Assembly (NCBI GenBank): GCA_003160635.1
Contig: PMLV01000070.1
Location: forward strand, 57,169 to 121,168
Length of the DNA stretch: 64,000 nt
From: Acidimicrobiaceae bacterium
GTDB lineage: Bacteria > Actinomycetota > Acidimicrobiia > Acidimicrobiales > RAAP-2
Direction: 5' to 3'
Below the pieces are notes generated by a model that ran no database searches, had not been told where the DNA came from, and saw only the letters and a program-made list of their open reading frames with translations. The stretch's first letter is position 1. The number at the start of each line of letters is the position of its first letter. Shown here in pieces: positions 6,537-15,056 of the stretch. Position numbers and translations under genes: made by a program.

Positions 6537-8936
6537 CTACAGGCCCAGCGGCCGCGTCCCGGTGATCGAGAGGTCGCGCAGCCTGGCGCGTTCCTCCTCC
6601 GAGAGCCCGAGCTCTCCGCCCAGGACCACGTCGTTGTGTTGCCCGATGAGCGGCGGTGGGGTGTCGAACCAATGGTCGGGCCCCTCGGCGAAACGGAACG
6701 GAAGCCCGGGGTAGCGCTGGGCGCCGGCGACGGGATGGTGGAGCTCCTCGAAGAACCGCCGGGCGACGTGCTGGGGATTGTCCTCGATGTCGCCGGGGAG
6801 GACGACTGCCTCCGCCGGCACACCGATCTTGGTGAGCGAGGCCACCGTTTCATCGAGGTCGCATGAGGCGAAGACCACGTTGAGGTGCCGATCGAGCTCA
6901 TCGTGGATGGCGCCGTCGTCCGTCGGGAGCTTGGCGCCGATGGCGCCGGCCCAGTCAGGGTGCTCGAGCCACTCGACCAACGCCTCCCACTGCGAGGAGT
7001 CGTCGATGGCCAGGGCCAACCACCTCTCGTGTCCGGCACAGGCATAGACCCCCTGGGCCTGGCCGAGCAGGCTGCGGTTGCCGATACGTCGCAGCTCGTT
7101 GCCGTGGGTCGAGTATTCGATGACCTGCTCAGCCGCAACATTGAGGGCGGCGTTGACCATCACCGACTCCACCAGCTGGCCCCGCCCGGTGCGATCGCGC
7201 TCGACGATCGCCACCAGCGCGGCAAACGCGGCGTGCATTCCTGCGATGGCGTCGCAGGGTCCACGGGGATTCGTCGGCGGCCCGTCGGCGAATCCGGTGA
7301 GGTTGGCCATCCCCGAAAGCTGTTCCATCGTCTGGGCCAGGCCTACCCGCTCGCGCCATGGGCCTTGCAGCCCGAAGGCGGGCATGCGCACGAACACGGC
7401 TTGCGGGGCCAGATGGCGCACGTGGTCCTCGTCGAGGCCGAACGACTCGAACACCCGCGGAGAGAAGTTCTCGATGACGATGTCGGCCCTTTTGATCAAA
7501 CGGCCGGCCAGCGCCCGTCCCTCGGGATGCGTCAGGTCCAGTGTCACCGACTTCTTGGCGGCGTTGACGCCGTGGAACAGCCAGCTGTACTCCCACCACT
7601 GATCGACATCGGGCCCGCGTGAGCTGGTGTAGCGGATGGCGTCAGGACGTTGCACCGATTCGACCTTGACGACGTCCGCTCCGAGCGTCCCCAGAATGTG
7701 GGTGACCAGGGGACCCGCCCAGAGCGCGGTGAAGTCGGCGATCCGCAGATCGTCAAGCGGCAGTGCGGCGATGCCGGGTGCGGCGGGGGGTGGAGGTGAC
7801 CCACCACCACCGGTTCGCCCGCTTCCCAGGCTGGGGGCGGCCCGGCCCGGCTCACTGCCTGAGTGGGCCAGTCGATAGGGCACCCGGGGCCACAGCACGC
7901 CCGGCTGCGAACCGTCGACGTAGGTGCCCACCTCCCGGAAATGGTTCATGGCCGGAATGGTCGATCCGGTCCCTACGGGAGCGACGGGAATGCGGAACGC
8001 GCTGGCCAGCTCGACGATCTCGTCGACGGTGTGATGGCGGGTCCACGCGTGGACGGCGTCCTCCACTTCGGATCGTCGGGGCCAGCGTCCCAACTGCTGA
8101 GCCAGCGCCGGGTCGGTCGCCAGGTCCGGGCGTTCGATCATCACCGTGAAGTCCTCCCACTGCTGCGCGCTGAGCATGGCGAACCCGACCCACCCGTCGA
8201 GGGCCGGTTCGATGGAGGGGACTTCAACCGAGCGCTGGAAGACGTGGCGCATGAAATGCTCGCGATCGCCTGTGAGGGATGCGTGCAGGGGCTCGAACGG
8301 GTTGAGTGTGATGGAGAGACACTCGAACGCCGAGACATCGACGACGTCGCCCCTCCCGCTGGCGTGGGCCCGCCGCCATGCGGCCAGACCCCCGATGGCC
8401 GCCCATGTCCCGGCGATCCAATCACCCAGCTGTCCTCCCGCGGCGACCGGCTGACGTTCGGGGGTGCCACGCCCACCTATGGATCCCGACGCAGCCTGCA
8501 GCGTGAACTCGGTGGCCGGCCGGTCGGCCCAGGGGCCGGACTGGCCGAATGGGGTGATGGAGACGATCGTCAGCCGGGGATTCGCAGCCCGGAGCTGACG
8601 TGTTCCCAGTCCCAGCGAGCTCAGCCTGCCCGGGGCGGCTGATTCGACGAGCAGGTCGGCCGATGCAGCCAGGTCGAGTACCTCCGCCCGGCCCGCCGGC
8701 GTCGTGAGGTCGGCCACCATGCTGCCCTTCCCCGCATGGAGGAATGAGGAGAGCGGCGAATGCTCTCCGGTGGGGGAGGGGCTCCCCACGACGCGGCGCC
8801 GTCGCAGCGGGTCGCCCTGCGGAGGCTCCACCTTGAGGACCTCGGCGCCGGCATCCACCCAGAGCTTGGAGCAGTAGCTGCCCGCCAACGAGGTGGTGAG
8901 GTCCAACACAAACAGACCTTCCAACGGACGCGCCAT
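6537..8936 (-). CDS. Fused two-domain CaiB/BaiF (class III) CoA-transferase
   Basis: About 799 residues, twice the usual length, made of two complete CaiB/BaiF domains in tandem (roughly 1-375 and 395-799). Class III enzymes move CoA between acyl groups through an aspartyl-CoA thioester. A candidate catalytic Asp is present in both halves: GGQLGDW in the first and GPCDAIAG in the second. The frame opens at 8960, but the earlier start would lie in an inverted-repeat region. ATG 8936 has AGGGGG just ahead and matches the paralogues' MARPLEGL-type start. Two paralogues lie at 28828-31248 and 37270-39678. Donor and acceptor acids are unknown. Confidence 0.87.
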   Translation of the reverse strand: MARPLEGLFVLDLTTSLAGSYCSKLWVDAGAEVLKVEPPQGDPLRRRRVVGSPSPTGEHSPLSSFLHAGKGSMVADLTTPAGRAEVLDLAASADLLVESAAPGRLSSLGLGTRQLRAANPRLTIVSITPFGQSGPWADRPATEFTLQAASGSIGGRGTPERQPVAAGGQLGDWIAGTWAAIGGLAAWRRAHASGRGDVVDVSAFECLSITLNPFEPLHASLTGDREHFMRHVFQRSVEVPSIEPALDGWVGFAMLSAQQWEDFTVMIERPDLATDPALAQQLGRWPRRSEVEDAVHAWTRHHTVDEIVELASAFRIPVAPVGTGSTIPAMNHFREVGTYVDGSQPGVLWPRVPYRLAHSGSEPGRAAPSLGSGRTGGGGSPPPPAAPGIAALPLDDLRIADFTALWAGPLVTHILGTLGADVVKVESVQRPDAIRYTSSRGPDVDQWWEYSWLFHGVNAAKKSVTLDLTHPEGRALAGRLIKRADIVIENFSPRVFESFGLDEDHVRHLAPQAVFVRMPAFGLQGPWRERVGLAQTMEQLSGMANLTGFADGPPTNPRGPCDAIAGMHAAFAALVAIVERDRTGRGQLVESVMVNAALNVAAEQVIEYSTHGNELRRIGNRSLLGQAQGVYACAGHERWLALAIDDSSQWEALVEWLEHPDWAGAIGAKLPTDDGAIHDELDRHLNVVFASCDLDETVASLTKIGVPAEAVVLPGDIEDNPQHVARRFFEELHHPVAGAQRYPGLPFRFAEGPDHWFDTPPPLIGQHNDVVLGGELGLSEEERARLRDLSITGTRPLGL

Positions 8937-8955
8937 TCGACCCCCTAGGTATCGC

Positions 8956-8978
8956 ATCATTTTATGATTATTCTCATA
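8956..8978. promoter_or_regulatory. Overlapping inverted repeats in divergent promoter region
   Basis: Between the divergent CoA-transferase and double-hotdog genes lies an AT-rich patch with two interleaved inverted repeats. One is ATCAT-TTT-ATGAT (8956-8968) and the other is TATGA-N6-TCATA (8963-8978). This is the only AT-rich stretch in the 60-base gap, so it probably holds both promoters and an operator. No confident -35/-10 pair could be assigned, and the regulator is unknown. Confidence 0.4.
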
Positions 8979-8997
8979 GAGGGCTCAAGAGGGGAAT

Positions 8998-10191
8998 ATG
9001 ACCATGGCATCCGACGGCGACGCGCTGGAACTGGACACTACCGATGTGGATCGCTGGCTTGGAGTGCCCCTGCAGCGCCTCCAGCCGCGCTACCCGATCA
9101 CCGAGTCGGACATCGGCCGATGGGCCCAGGGCATGCAGAACCCCAATCCGCTCTACTACGACCCCGAGTTCGCTGCGGCCAGCAAGTTCGGGGGCATCGT
9201 GGCCCCACAGTCGTTCACTGTCGCCGCCGGCGACGGTCACGGGGCGACGCCGGCCGTCCAAGGTCGCGTGCCGGGGAGTCACATGCTGTTCGGTGGGGAT
9301 GAATGGTGGTTCTTCGGTCCCCGGATCAGGCCGGGTGATCTCCTCCAGCGCGACACCATGCTGTTCGACTATCGCGTGACCGAGACGCGCTTCGCGGGTC
9401 CCACCATGTTCAGCCGGGGCGACACCACCTACATCAACCAACGCGGGGAGCTGGTCGGAAAGCAGCGCTCGACGGCGATCCGCTATCTCGTCGAAGAGGC
9501 GGTTCGACGAAGCTCCTTCGCCGAGAATGCACCCGAGCCGGTCTGGCAGCCCGAAGAGTTGGCGGCGAACGACGAGCGCAAGCGCGCGTATTATCGGTCC
9601 CTCCACGCCAAAGGGCATACGGCAACGTCGTTCGACGTGGTGGAGAAGGGGGAGCGGCTGCCCGAGCGCGTCATCGGTCCGCATTCGGTGGCCTCGTTCA
9701 CGACCGAGCACCGCGCGCGGCCGACCACGGTGTGGGGGGCGGCGTACTACACCGACGGCCCCACGGGCCTGTGGGACGCCGGGTGGATCGGCGAGATGGG
9801 ACGTGATTTCGATCGGGCCAAGTACGACCCGAGCGCCAACGACGGTCTGCTCGAGGGCGCCTCGCGTGGCCACGTCCATCCTGAACACGCCCAGTTGATC
9901 GGCATGCCGCGGGCCTATGGCTACGGGTCCAGCATGGGATCGTGGATCCTCGACTACGTAGAGAACTGGGCGGGCGAGGGAGGCTGGACGGGGCACCTGC
10001 TGGCGCAGTACCGCAATCCTGCGTTCGTGGGTGACGTCACGATCCTCACCGGTGAGGTCAAGGAGATAGTGGTGCCGCCGCACGGATCCGGCCGTCCTTT
10101 TGTGACGGTCGACGTCGAGATGCGCACGCAATCCGACGCAGTGATGGCGGTGGCCACGGCCGAGGTGTATCTCGATGACGCCTCGCAGTGA
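8998..10191 (+). CDS. Double-hotdog MaoC-like dehydratase domain protein
   Basis: A 397-residue protein with two hotdog folds. The N-terminal half has the MaoC-N signature (PNPLYYDPEFAAASKFGGIVAP). The C-terminal half has HVHPEHAQLIGMPRAYGYG, which lines up with the hydratase-2 motif and keeps a His, but the Asp of the usual motif is replaced, apparently by Ser. It may act on an unusual enoyl-CoA or be a binding protein. GAGGGG precedes ATG 8998, and ATG 9004 is an alternative. Its TGA overlaps the ATG of the following racemase-like gene (TGATG), so the two are coupled. Confidence 0.83.
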   Translation: MTMASDGDALELDTTDVDRWLGVPLQRLQPRYPITESDIGRWAQGMQNPNPLYYDPEFAAASKFGGIVAPQSFTVAAGDGHGATPAVQGRVPGSHMLFGGDEWWFFGPRIRPGDLLQRDTMLFDYRVTETRFAGPTMFSRGDTTYINQRGELVGKQRSTAIRYLVEEAVRRSSFAENAPEPVWQPEELAANDERKRAYYRSLHAKGHTATSFDVVEKGERLPERVIGPHSVASFTTEHRARPTTVWGAAYYTDGPTGLWDAGWIGEMGRDFDRAKYDPSANDGLLEGASRGHVHPEHAQLIGMPRAYGYGSSMGSWILDYVENWAGEGGWTGHLLAQYRNPAFVGDVTILTGEVKEIVVPPHGSGRPFVTVDVEMRTQSDAVMAVATAEVYLDDASQ

Positions 10192-11363
10192 TGGGCGAGC
10201 ACGGTCGAGCCGGGCCGCTGGTCGGGCTGCGGGTGGTCGAAATGGGCGGCCAAGGTGCGGCGCCCTTCTGTGCGCTGATGCTGAGCGACATGGGGGCGGA
10301 CGTGATCCGGGTGGATCGCCCGTTGCAAGGCCCGATCCCGACGCATCCTCTTGACACCGACATCATCACCAGGGGCCGCGGGTCGGTCGCCGTCGATCTG
10401 AAGCATCCCGGCGGGGCCGAGGTGGTGCGACGCCTCACCGATCGGGCCGACGTGCTGGTGGAGGGGTTTCGCCCCGGGGTCATGGAGCGACTCGGCCTGG
10501 GGCCCGACGAGTGCCGGGGACGGAACCCCGGCCTGGTCTATGCCCGGATGAGCGGCTTCGGCCAGGACGGGCCACTGGCCCAGGCCGCCGGGCACGACAT
10601 CAACTACTTGGCCACGGCCGGGGTGCTGGGAGCACTCGGCCCAGCCGATCGCCCACCGGTGCACCCCCTCAACCTGGTCAGTGACTTTGGCGGCGGCGGC
10701 GTCCTGCTGGCGTTCGCGGTCATGGCCGCGCTCTTCGAACGAGCACGATCGGGCGAAGGTCAGGTCATCGACAGCGCCATGACCGAAGGGGCGGCGTACG
10801 TGATGACGGCGAACCTGGGTCCGATGCAGATGGGGTGGTGGACGGCGCGACGGGGGACCAACCTCTTGGACGGAGGCGCGCACTTCTACAACACCTATGA
10901 GACCGCCGACGGAGGCTACGTGTCGTTCGGGGGCATTGAGCCGGCGTTCTATGCCGACATGCTCAAGGGTCTGGGATTCGACGGCGAAGACCTGCCCGAC
11001 CAACACGATGAAGGGGCCTGGCCCGCCATGCGGGACAAGGTGGCCGAACGGGTCCGCACGCGTACCCGGGACGAATGGGTGGCCACGTTCGCGGACCTCG
11101 ACGCGTGTTTCGCTCCCGTCCTGCCCCCGTTGGAGGCCCCGAACCATCCTCACCACGTGGCCCGCGGGACCTATGCGAAGGTGGGCGGCTTGATCCAGGT
11201 GGCTCCGGTGCCGCACCTTTCCCGTACCCCGGGGAGGATTGCCCGACCGGGAAGTCATCCGGGCCAGGACACCGAGGAGATGTTGACGGCGTGGGGCTTC
11301 GACGACGACTCGTTGCGCGATCTTCTGGCCCGCGGTGTCGTGCAGCAGAACAGCGAGGGGTGA
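10191..11363 (+). CDS. Alpha-methylacyl-CoA racemase-like CaiB/BaiF protein
   Basis: A 390-residue class III CoA-transferase fold protein with the hallmarks of alpha-methylacyl-CoA racemase: His135 in GHDINYL and Asp165 in LVSDFGGGG, matching the catalytic His/Asp pair of the mycobacterial racemase MCR. Racemases of this type interconvert (R)- and (S)-2-methylacyl-CoA so that the stereospecific acyl-CoA dehydrogenase can act, as in sterol side-chain and branched-fatty-acid breakdown. The start overlaps the upstream stop; GTG 10188 is possible, but ATG 10191 is preferred. A lower-G+C paralogue lies at 31307-32485. Confidence 0.88.
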   Translation: MGEHGRAGPLVGLRVVEMGGQGAAPFCALMLSDMGADVIRVDRPLQGPIPTHPLDTDIITRGRGSVAVDLKHPGGAEVVRRLTDRADVLVEGFRPGVMERLGLGPDECRGRNPGLVYARMSGFGQDGPLAQAAGHDINYLATAGVLGALGPADRPPVHPLNLVSDFGGGGVLLAFAVMAALFERARSGEGQVIDSAMTEGAAYVMTANLGPMQMGWWTARRGTNLLDGGAHFYNTYETADGGYVSFGGIEPAFYADMLKGLGFDGEDLPDQHDEGAWPAMRDKVAERVRTRTRDEWVATFADLDACFAPVLPPLEAPNHPHHVARGTYAKVGGLIQVAPVPHLSRTPGRIARPGSHPGQDTEEMLTAWGFDDDSLRDLLARGVVQQNSEG

Positions 11364-13039
11364 ACGGGCGTGCGACCCTGGGGAGAAAGGACGGCCAGTT
11401 GGTGCTCGGTGAGCTGATTTCGGGACGTCTGGACGATCCAGGGCCATGCCTCGTGTTCGAAGACAATTCGTGGACGTGGGCCGAGTACGCCCGGGAGTGC
11501 GTGGACCGGGCCAACCTCTTGCGCAACAGGCGGGTCGACGGCCCCTTCCACATCGGGGTCCTTCTCGACAACGTGCCGGACTTCGTCATGCTGCTGGGTG
11601 CCGCTGCCCTGAGCGGTGCCGTCGTGGTGGGGCTCAATCCGACGCGCCGTGGACCCGAGTTGGCCCGTGATGTGGCGCAGACGGATTGTCAGCTGATCAT
11701 CACCGAGCAGCGCTACCGGGCGCTCCTCAGCGATGTGGGTGACACCGTCCGCAGCGATCGGATCCTCACCATCGAGGACCCTGCGTGGCCGGCCGAACTG
11801 GCCTCGGGGGCCGGCGGACCGGTGCCCGAGGTCGACCTGGGGCCCGACGACCTCTTCATGTTGATCTTCACCTCCGGCACCAGTGGCAACCCCAAGGCGG
11901 TGCGTTGCACCCACGCCAAGATCACCACGCCGGGTACGGCCGTGGTCGGCCATCTCCAGCTGACCCGCGACGACCGGGCCTACCTCTCCATGCCCCTCTT
12001 CCACTCGGCGTGCGTGATGGCCGGATGGAGTCCCACCATGGTCGCCGGCTCGTCCATGGCGCTCCGACGAAAGTTCTCGGCCTCCTCCTTCCTGAGCGAC
12101 GTGCGGCGTTACGGCTGCACCTGGTTCAACTACATCGGGAAGCCACTGGCGTACGTATTGGCCACACCCGAGCAACCCGACGATGCCGACAACCCACTGC
12201 GCGTCGCCATGGGCAACGAGAGCACCCATGCCGACGTGGAGCGGTTCTCCGCCCGCTTCGGCCTGCATGTGTTCGATGGGTACGGAGCCACCGAGTCGGG
12301 GCTCAACATCCTGCGGACCCCTGAGACGCCGCCCAATGCGATGGGCCCGCTCCCCGAGGGAGTGGCCGTCTTGCATCAGGAGACGGGCGAGCCGGCCGCC
12401 ATTGCCCGCTTCGACGGGGACGGGCGATTGCTCAATGGCGCCGAGGCGATCGGGGAGATGGTCAACACCCGCGGGGCCGGGGCGTTTCTCGGGTACTACG
12501 GCGATGAAGTGGCGGAGCACGAACGCATGCGCGGCGGGATGTACCGCAGCGGTGACCTGGCCTATGTGGATGCGCATGGCTTCGCCTACTTCGCCGGGCG
12601 CACCAGCGACTGGCTCCGTGTCGACGGTGAGAACCTGGCCACGGCGCCGATCGAACGGCTGATCCTGCGCCACCACGACGTGGCGCAGGTCGCCGTCTAC
12701 GGCGTTCCCAACCCGGATTCGGGTGACGACGTCATGGCGTCGGTCGTCGTGCGCGAGGGGGCGACCTTCGATCCCGATGAGTTCGCCGGCTTCCTGGCCC
12801 TCCAGCCCGATCTCGGCACGAAATGGACACCTCGCTACGTGCGCGTCACGACCGAGCTTCCGTTGACCCAGACCAACAAGGTGCTCAAGCGGGTCCTCGT
12901 CGAGCAACGCTGGCGCACCGACGACCCGCTGTGGTGGCGACCGGGGCGTGAGACGGCGTACCGTCCGATGGGCCCGGCGGATGCCGACGCGGTCGAGGCC
13001 CTCCTGGTGCAGCAAGGTCGAGCCGCTTTGCTGGTGTAG
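11360..13039 (+). CDS. AMP-binding acyl-CoA ligase
   Basis: Adenylate-forming enzyme of about 559 residues that would activate a carboxylic acid with ATP and CoA. The P-loop-like motif is LIFTSGTSGNPKA, followed later by DGYGATESG and the YRSGDLAYVD hinge region. The C-terminal catalytic Lys is in LTQTNKVLKR. The open frame reaches back into the racemase gene. GTG 11360, overlapping the racemase stop as GTGA, is the most economical start and leaves a full-length N-terminal domain. GTG 11402 is an alternative. It forms an operon with the double-hotdog and racemase genes. Substrate unknown. Confidence 0.87.
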   Translation: MNGRATLGRKDGQLVLGELISGRLDDPGPCLVFEDNSWTWAEYARECVDRANLLRNRRVDGPFHIGVLLDNVPDFVMLLGAAALSGAVVVGLNPTRRGPELARDVAQTDCQLIITEQRYRALLSDVGDTVRSDRILTIEDPAWPAELASGAGGPVPEVDLGPDDLFMLIFTSGTSGNPKAVRCTHAKITTPGTAVVGHLQLTRDDRAYLSMPLFHSACVMAGWSPTMVAGSSMALRRKFSASSFLSDVRRYGCTWFNYIGKPLAYVLATPEQPDDADNPLRVAMGNESTHADVERFSARFGLHVFDGYGATESGLNILRTPETPPNAMGPLPEGVAVLHQETGEPAAIARFDGDGRLLNGAEAIGEMVNTRGAGAFLGYYGDEVAEHERMRGGMYRSGDLAYVDAHGFAYFAGRTSDWLRVDGENLATAPIERLILRHHDVAQVAVYGVPNPDSGDDVMASVVVREGATFDPDEFAGFLALQPDLGTKWTPRYVRVTTELPLTQTNKVLKRVLVEQRWRTDDPLWWRPGRETAYRPMGPADADAVEALLVQQGRAALLV

Positions 13040-13043
13040 GGCG

Positions 13044-13841
13044 CTACGGCGGAGGTCTGCGGTGTTCCAGCCGACCTCGTTGCACGACGTCGTCCCTGGC
13101 GGCAGCCACGGCCCCGGTGTCGATGGCGCCGTCGCGCCAGGCGTGTCCGCGTGCGCGCTCGTGGTCCCGACCGGCGAGCTCGGGCATGGCCGCGACCTGG
13201 CGAAACGTCTCGACCAGATAGCGCAGGGCCTCGGGTTGCATCGTGCTCATCGCCGCAGCAAGTTCGACGGCCGCCGGGAGCAACTCCTCGTGGGGAACGA
13301 CCCGGTCGACCAGCCCGCACTGCAGGGCTGCCTCGGCGTCGACCACCCGTCCCGTCAGTGCCATCTCCAGGGCTCTTCCCATCCCGATGCGGCGAGGGAG
13401 CAGCACGGTCAATCCGCCGCCGGGCATCACGCCGACGCGCAAGTGCGTGTCGGCGAAGGTGGCACGTTCCGAGGCCACCAGCACGTCGCAGTTGAGGGCG
13501 ATCTCCAAACCGCCCGTCACGGCGGCTCCATTGATGGCGCCCACGATCGGCGTGATGACCGGTGGCAACGCGCCTCGTGCGCTCACCTGGTCGCGCTGCT
13601 GCCGAGGTCGCGCGTTCTGACCGCTGCCCGAGAGCTCCCTCAGGTCGAGGCCGCTGCAGAACGCGGGATCACTGCCCGTCAAGACGATGGCGCGCACGTC
13701 GGGGTCGTCATCGACCGCGGGCAAGACCTCCCACAGGGCGTCGATCAGGGCGGTGTTGAGCGCGTTGCGGACGGCGGGACGGTGCAGGGTGACGACGGCC
13801 ACGTGTTCGCGCACATCGAGGTGAAGGACGTCGGAGGCCAT
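13044..13841 (-). CDS. Enoyl-CoA hydratase/isomerase family protein
   Basis: A 265-residue crotonase-fold protein with oxyanion-hole segments AFCSGLDL and NGAAVTGGLEIAL. The position that often carries the second catalytic Glu lies in FADTHLRVG, a recognised subgroup with Thr/His there, so plain hydratase activity is not certain. It sits 27 bases downstream of the thiolase on the same strand and probably belongs to the thiolase/HMG-CoA-synthase-like operon. It converges with the ligase at 11360-13039 with only four bases between the stops. Confidence 0.86.
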   Translation of the reverse strand: MASDVLHLDVREHVAVVTLHRPAVRNALNTALIDALWEVLPAVDDDPDVRAIVLTGSDPAFCSGLDLRELSGSGQNARPRQQRDQVSARGALPPVITPIVGAINGAAVTGGLEIALNCDVLVASERATFADTHLRVGVMPGGGLTVLLPRRIGMGRALEMALTGRVVDAEAALQCGLVDRVVPHEELLPAAVELAAAMSTMQPEALRYLVETFRQVAAMPELAGRDHERARGHAWRDGAIDTGAVAAARDDVVQRGRLEHRRPPP

Positions 13842-13868
13842 CTCCAGGCGACGTGGTTGAATCCGCGA

Positions 13869-15056
13869 TCAGCCGAGATGCTGGCCGAGCACGGTGATGC
13901 ACGACACCATTTCGCCCGGATATCCCCCGAGGTTGTGCGTCAGCGCCAAGCCCCGTTCCGTATCCAACTGCCTGTCGCCGGCCTCGCCGCGCAGCTGGAG
14001 CCAACACTCGAAGATCATGCGCAGTCCGCTGGCTCCGACCGGGTGGCCGAAACTCTTCAATCCACCGTCGGTGTTGACGGGGAGATCACCGTCCATCGCG
14101 AATGCTCCCGAGAGGACGTCCTTCCAGGCCGCCCCTCGCTCGGCGAACCCGAGGTCCTCACAGAGGATCAGCTCGGTAATGGTGAAGCAATCGTGGACCT
14201 GGGCCATGGCGAGCTCGCGCCGGGGATCGGTGATGCCTGCCTGTGCGTAGGCCTCACGGGCACAATCCGCAGACTCACGGAACGTCGTGTAGTCGTAGCC
14301 GGGATCGCTCAATCCACCGCCGTCGCCGGCCACCGACGAGAGCGCCTTGATATAGATCGGATGGTCGGTGTAGCGGTGGGCGTCTTCGGCCCGCACGACG
14401 ATTGCGGCAGCTGCGCCGTCGGCCACGCCGGCGCAGTCCATCACCGTGAGCTCGCCGGCCACAGTGGGCATGGCGAGGATCTCGTCGACCGAGACATTCT
14501 TCCGGAACTGTGCTCTCTCGTTGCGCACACCGTTGGCGTGGTTCTTCGACCCGATTTCGGCGAGCACGCGTTTCATCTCGGCCGGGTCGACCGAGTACTT
14601 CTTGGCATAGGCCGGCACGGCCATGGAGAACATGGCGGCCGCGGTGAGGGTTCGAGCCGTGCCGTCGTTGGGGATGGCAAAGGCGTTGAGTCCCTGGTAG
14701 CCGGAGTCCTTGGCCTTCTCCACGCCCACGGCGGCGGCCACGTCGTAGGCGCCGCAGGCGACGGCGTAGGCCGCCTGTCGGAGGGATTCGGCGCCGGTGG
14801 CGCACATGTTCTCCACTCTGACCACGGGCTTGCCGGTGAGCTCGAGGGGCTTGGAGAGCGTCATGCCGCTGGCGCCAGAGAGCGCGGTGCCGAGCCAGTA
14901 CGCATCGACCGACGCCTTGTCGATCCCGGCCGAGGTGAACGCATCGTTCACGGCCTCGACGGCGAGCAGGTCCGCCCCCTTGTCCCAGTGCTCGGTGAAC
15001 CGGGTACAGCCCATGCCGACGATGGCGACCTTGTCCTTGATGCCGTGCGATCCCAC
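13869..15056 (-). CDS. Thiolase family protein (SCP-x/acetyl-CoA acetyltransferase type)
   Basis: A 395-residue thiolase with a classical active site: nucleophilic Cys in VENMCATGAES, His in VHDCFTITE and His in SFGHPVGASG. It should cleave a 3-ketoacyl-CoA with CoA or run the reverse condensation. It therefore differs from the three Cys-less thiolase-like proteins at 45325, 48472 and 55371. Translation starts at GTG 15056, which shares its G with the TAG stop of the upstream HMG-CoA-synthase-like gene, so the two are coupled. Such pairs often form a complex in which a DUF35 domain supports the thiolase. Confidence 0.9.
   Translation of the reverse strand: MGSHGIKDKVAIVGMGCTRFTEHWDKGADLLAVEAVNDAFTSAGIDKASVDAYWLGTALSGASGMTLSKPLELTGKPVVRVENMCATGAESLRQAAYAVACGAYDVAAAVGVEKAKDSGYQGLNAFAIPNDGTARTLTAAAMFSMAVPAYAKKYSVDPAEMKRVLAEIGSKNHANGVRNERAQFRKNVSVDEILAMPTVAGELTVMDCAGVADGAAAAIVVRAEDAHRYTDHPIYIKALSSVAGDGGGLSDPGYDYTTFRESADCAREAYAQAGITDPRRELAMAQVHDCFTITELILCEDLGFAERGAAWKDVLSGAFAMDGDLPVNTDGGLKSFGHPVGASGLRMIFECWLQLRGEAGDRQLDTERGLALTHNLGGYPGEMVSCITVLGQHLG

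Noticed and set aside
9954..13015. Long minus-strand frames of 497 and 586 codons opposite the racemase-like and ligase genes
   Set aside because: They mirror strongly conserved genes and have His/Arg/Gly-rich translations without domains.
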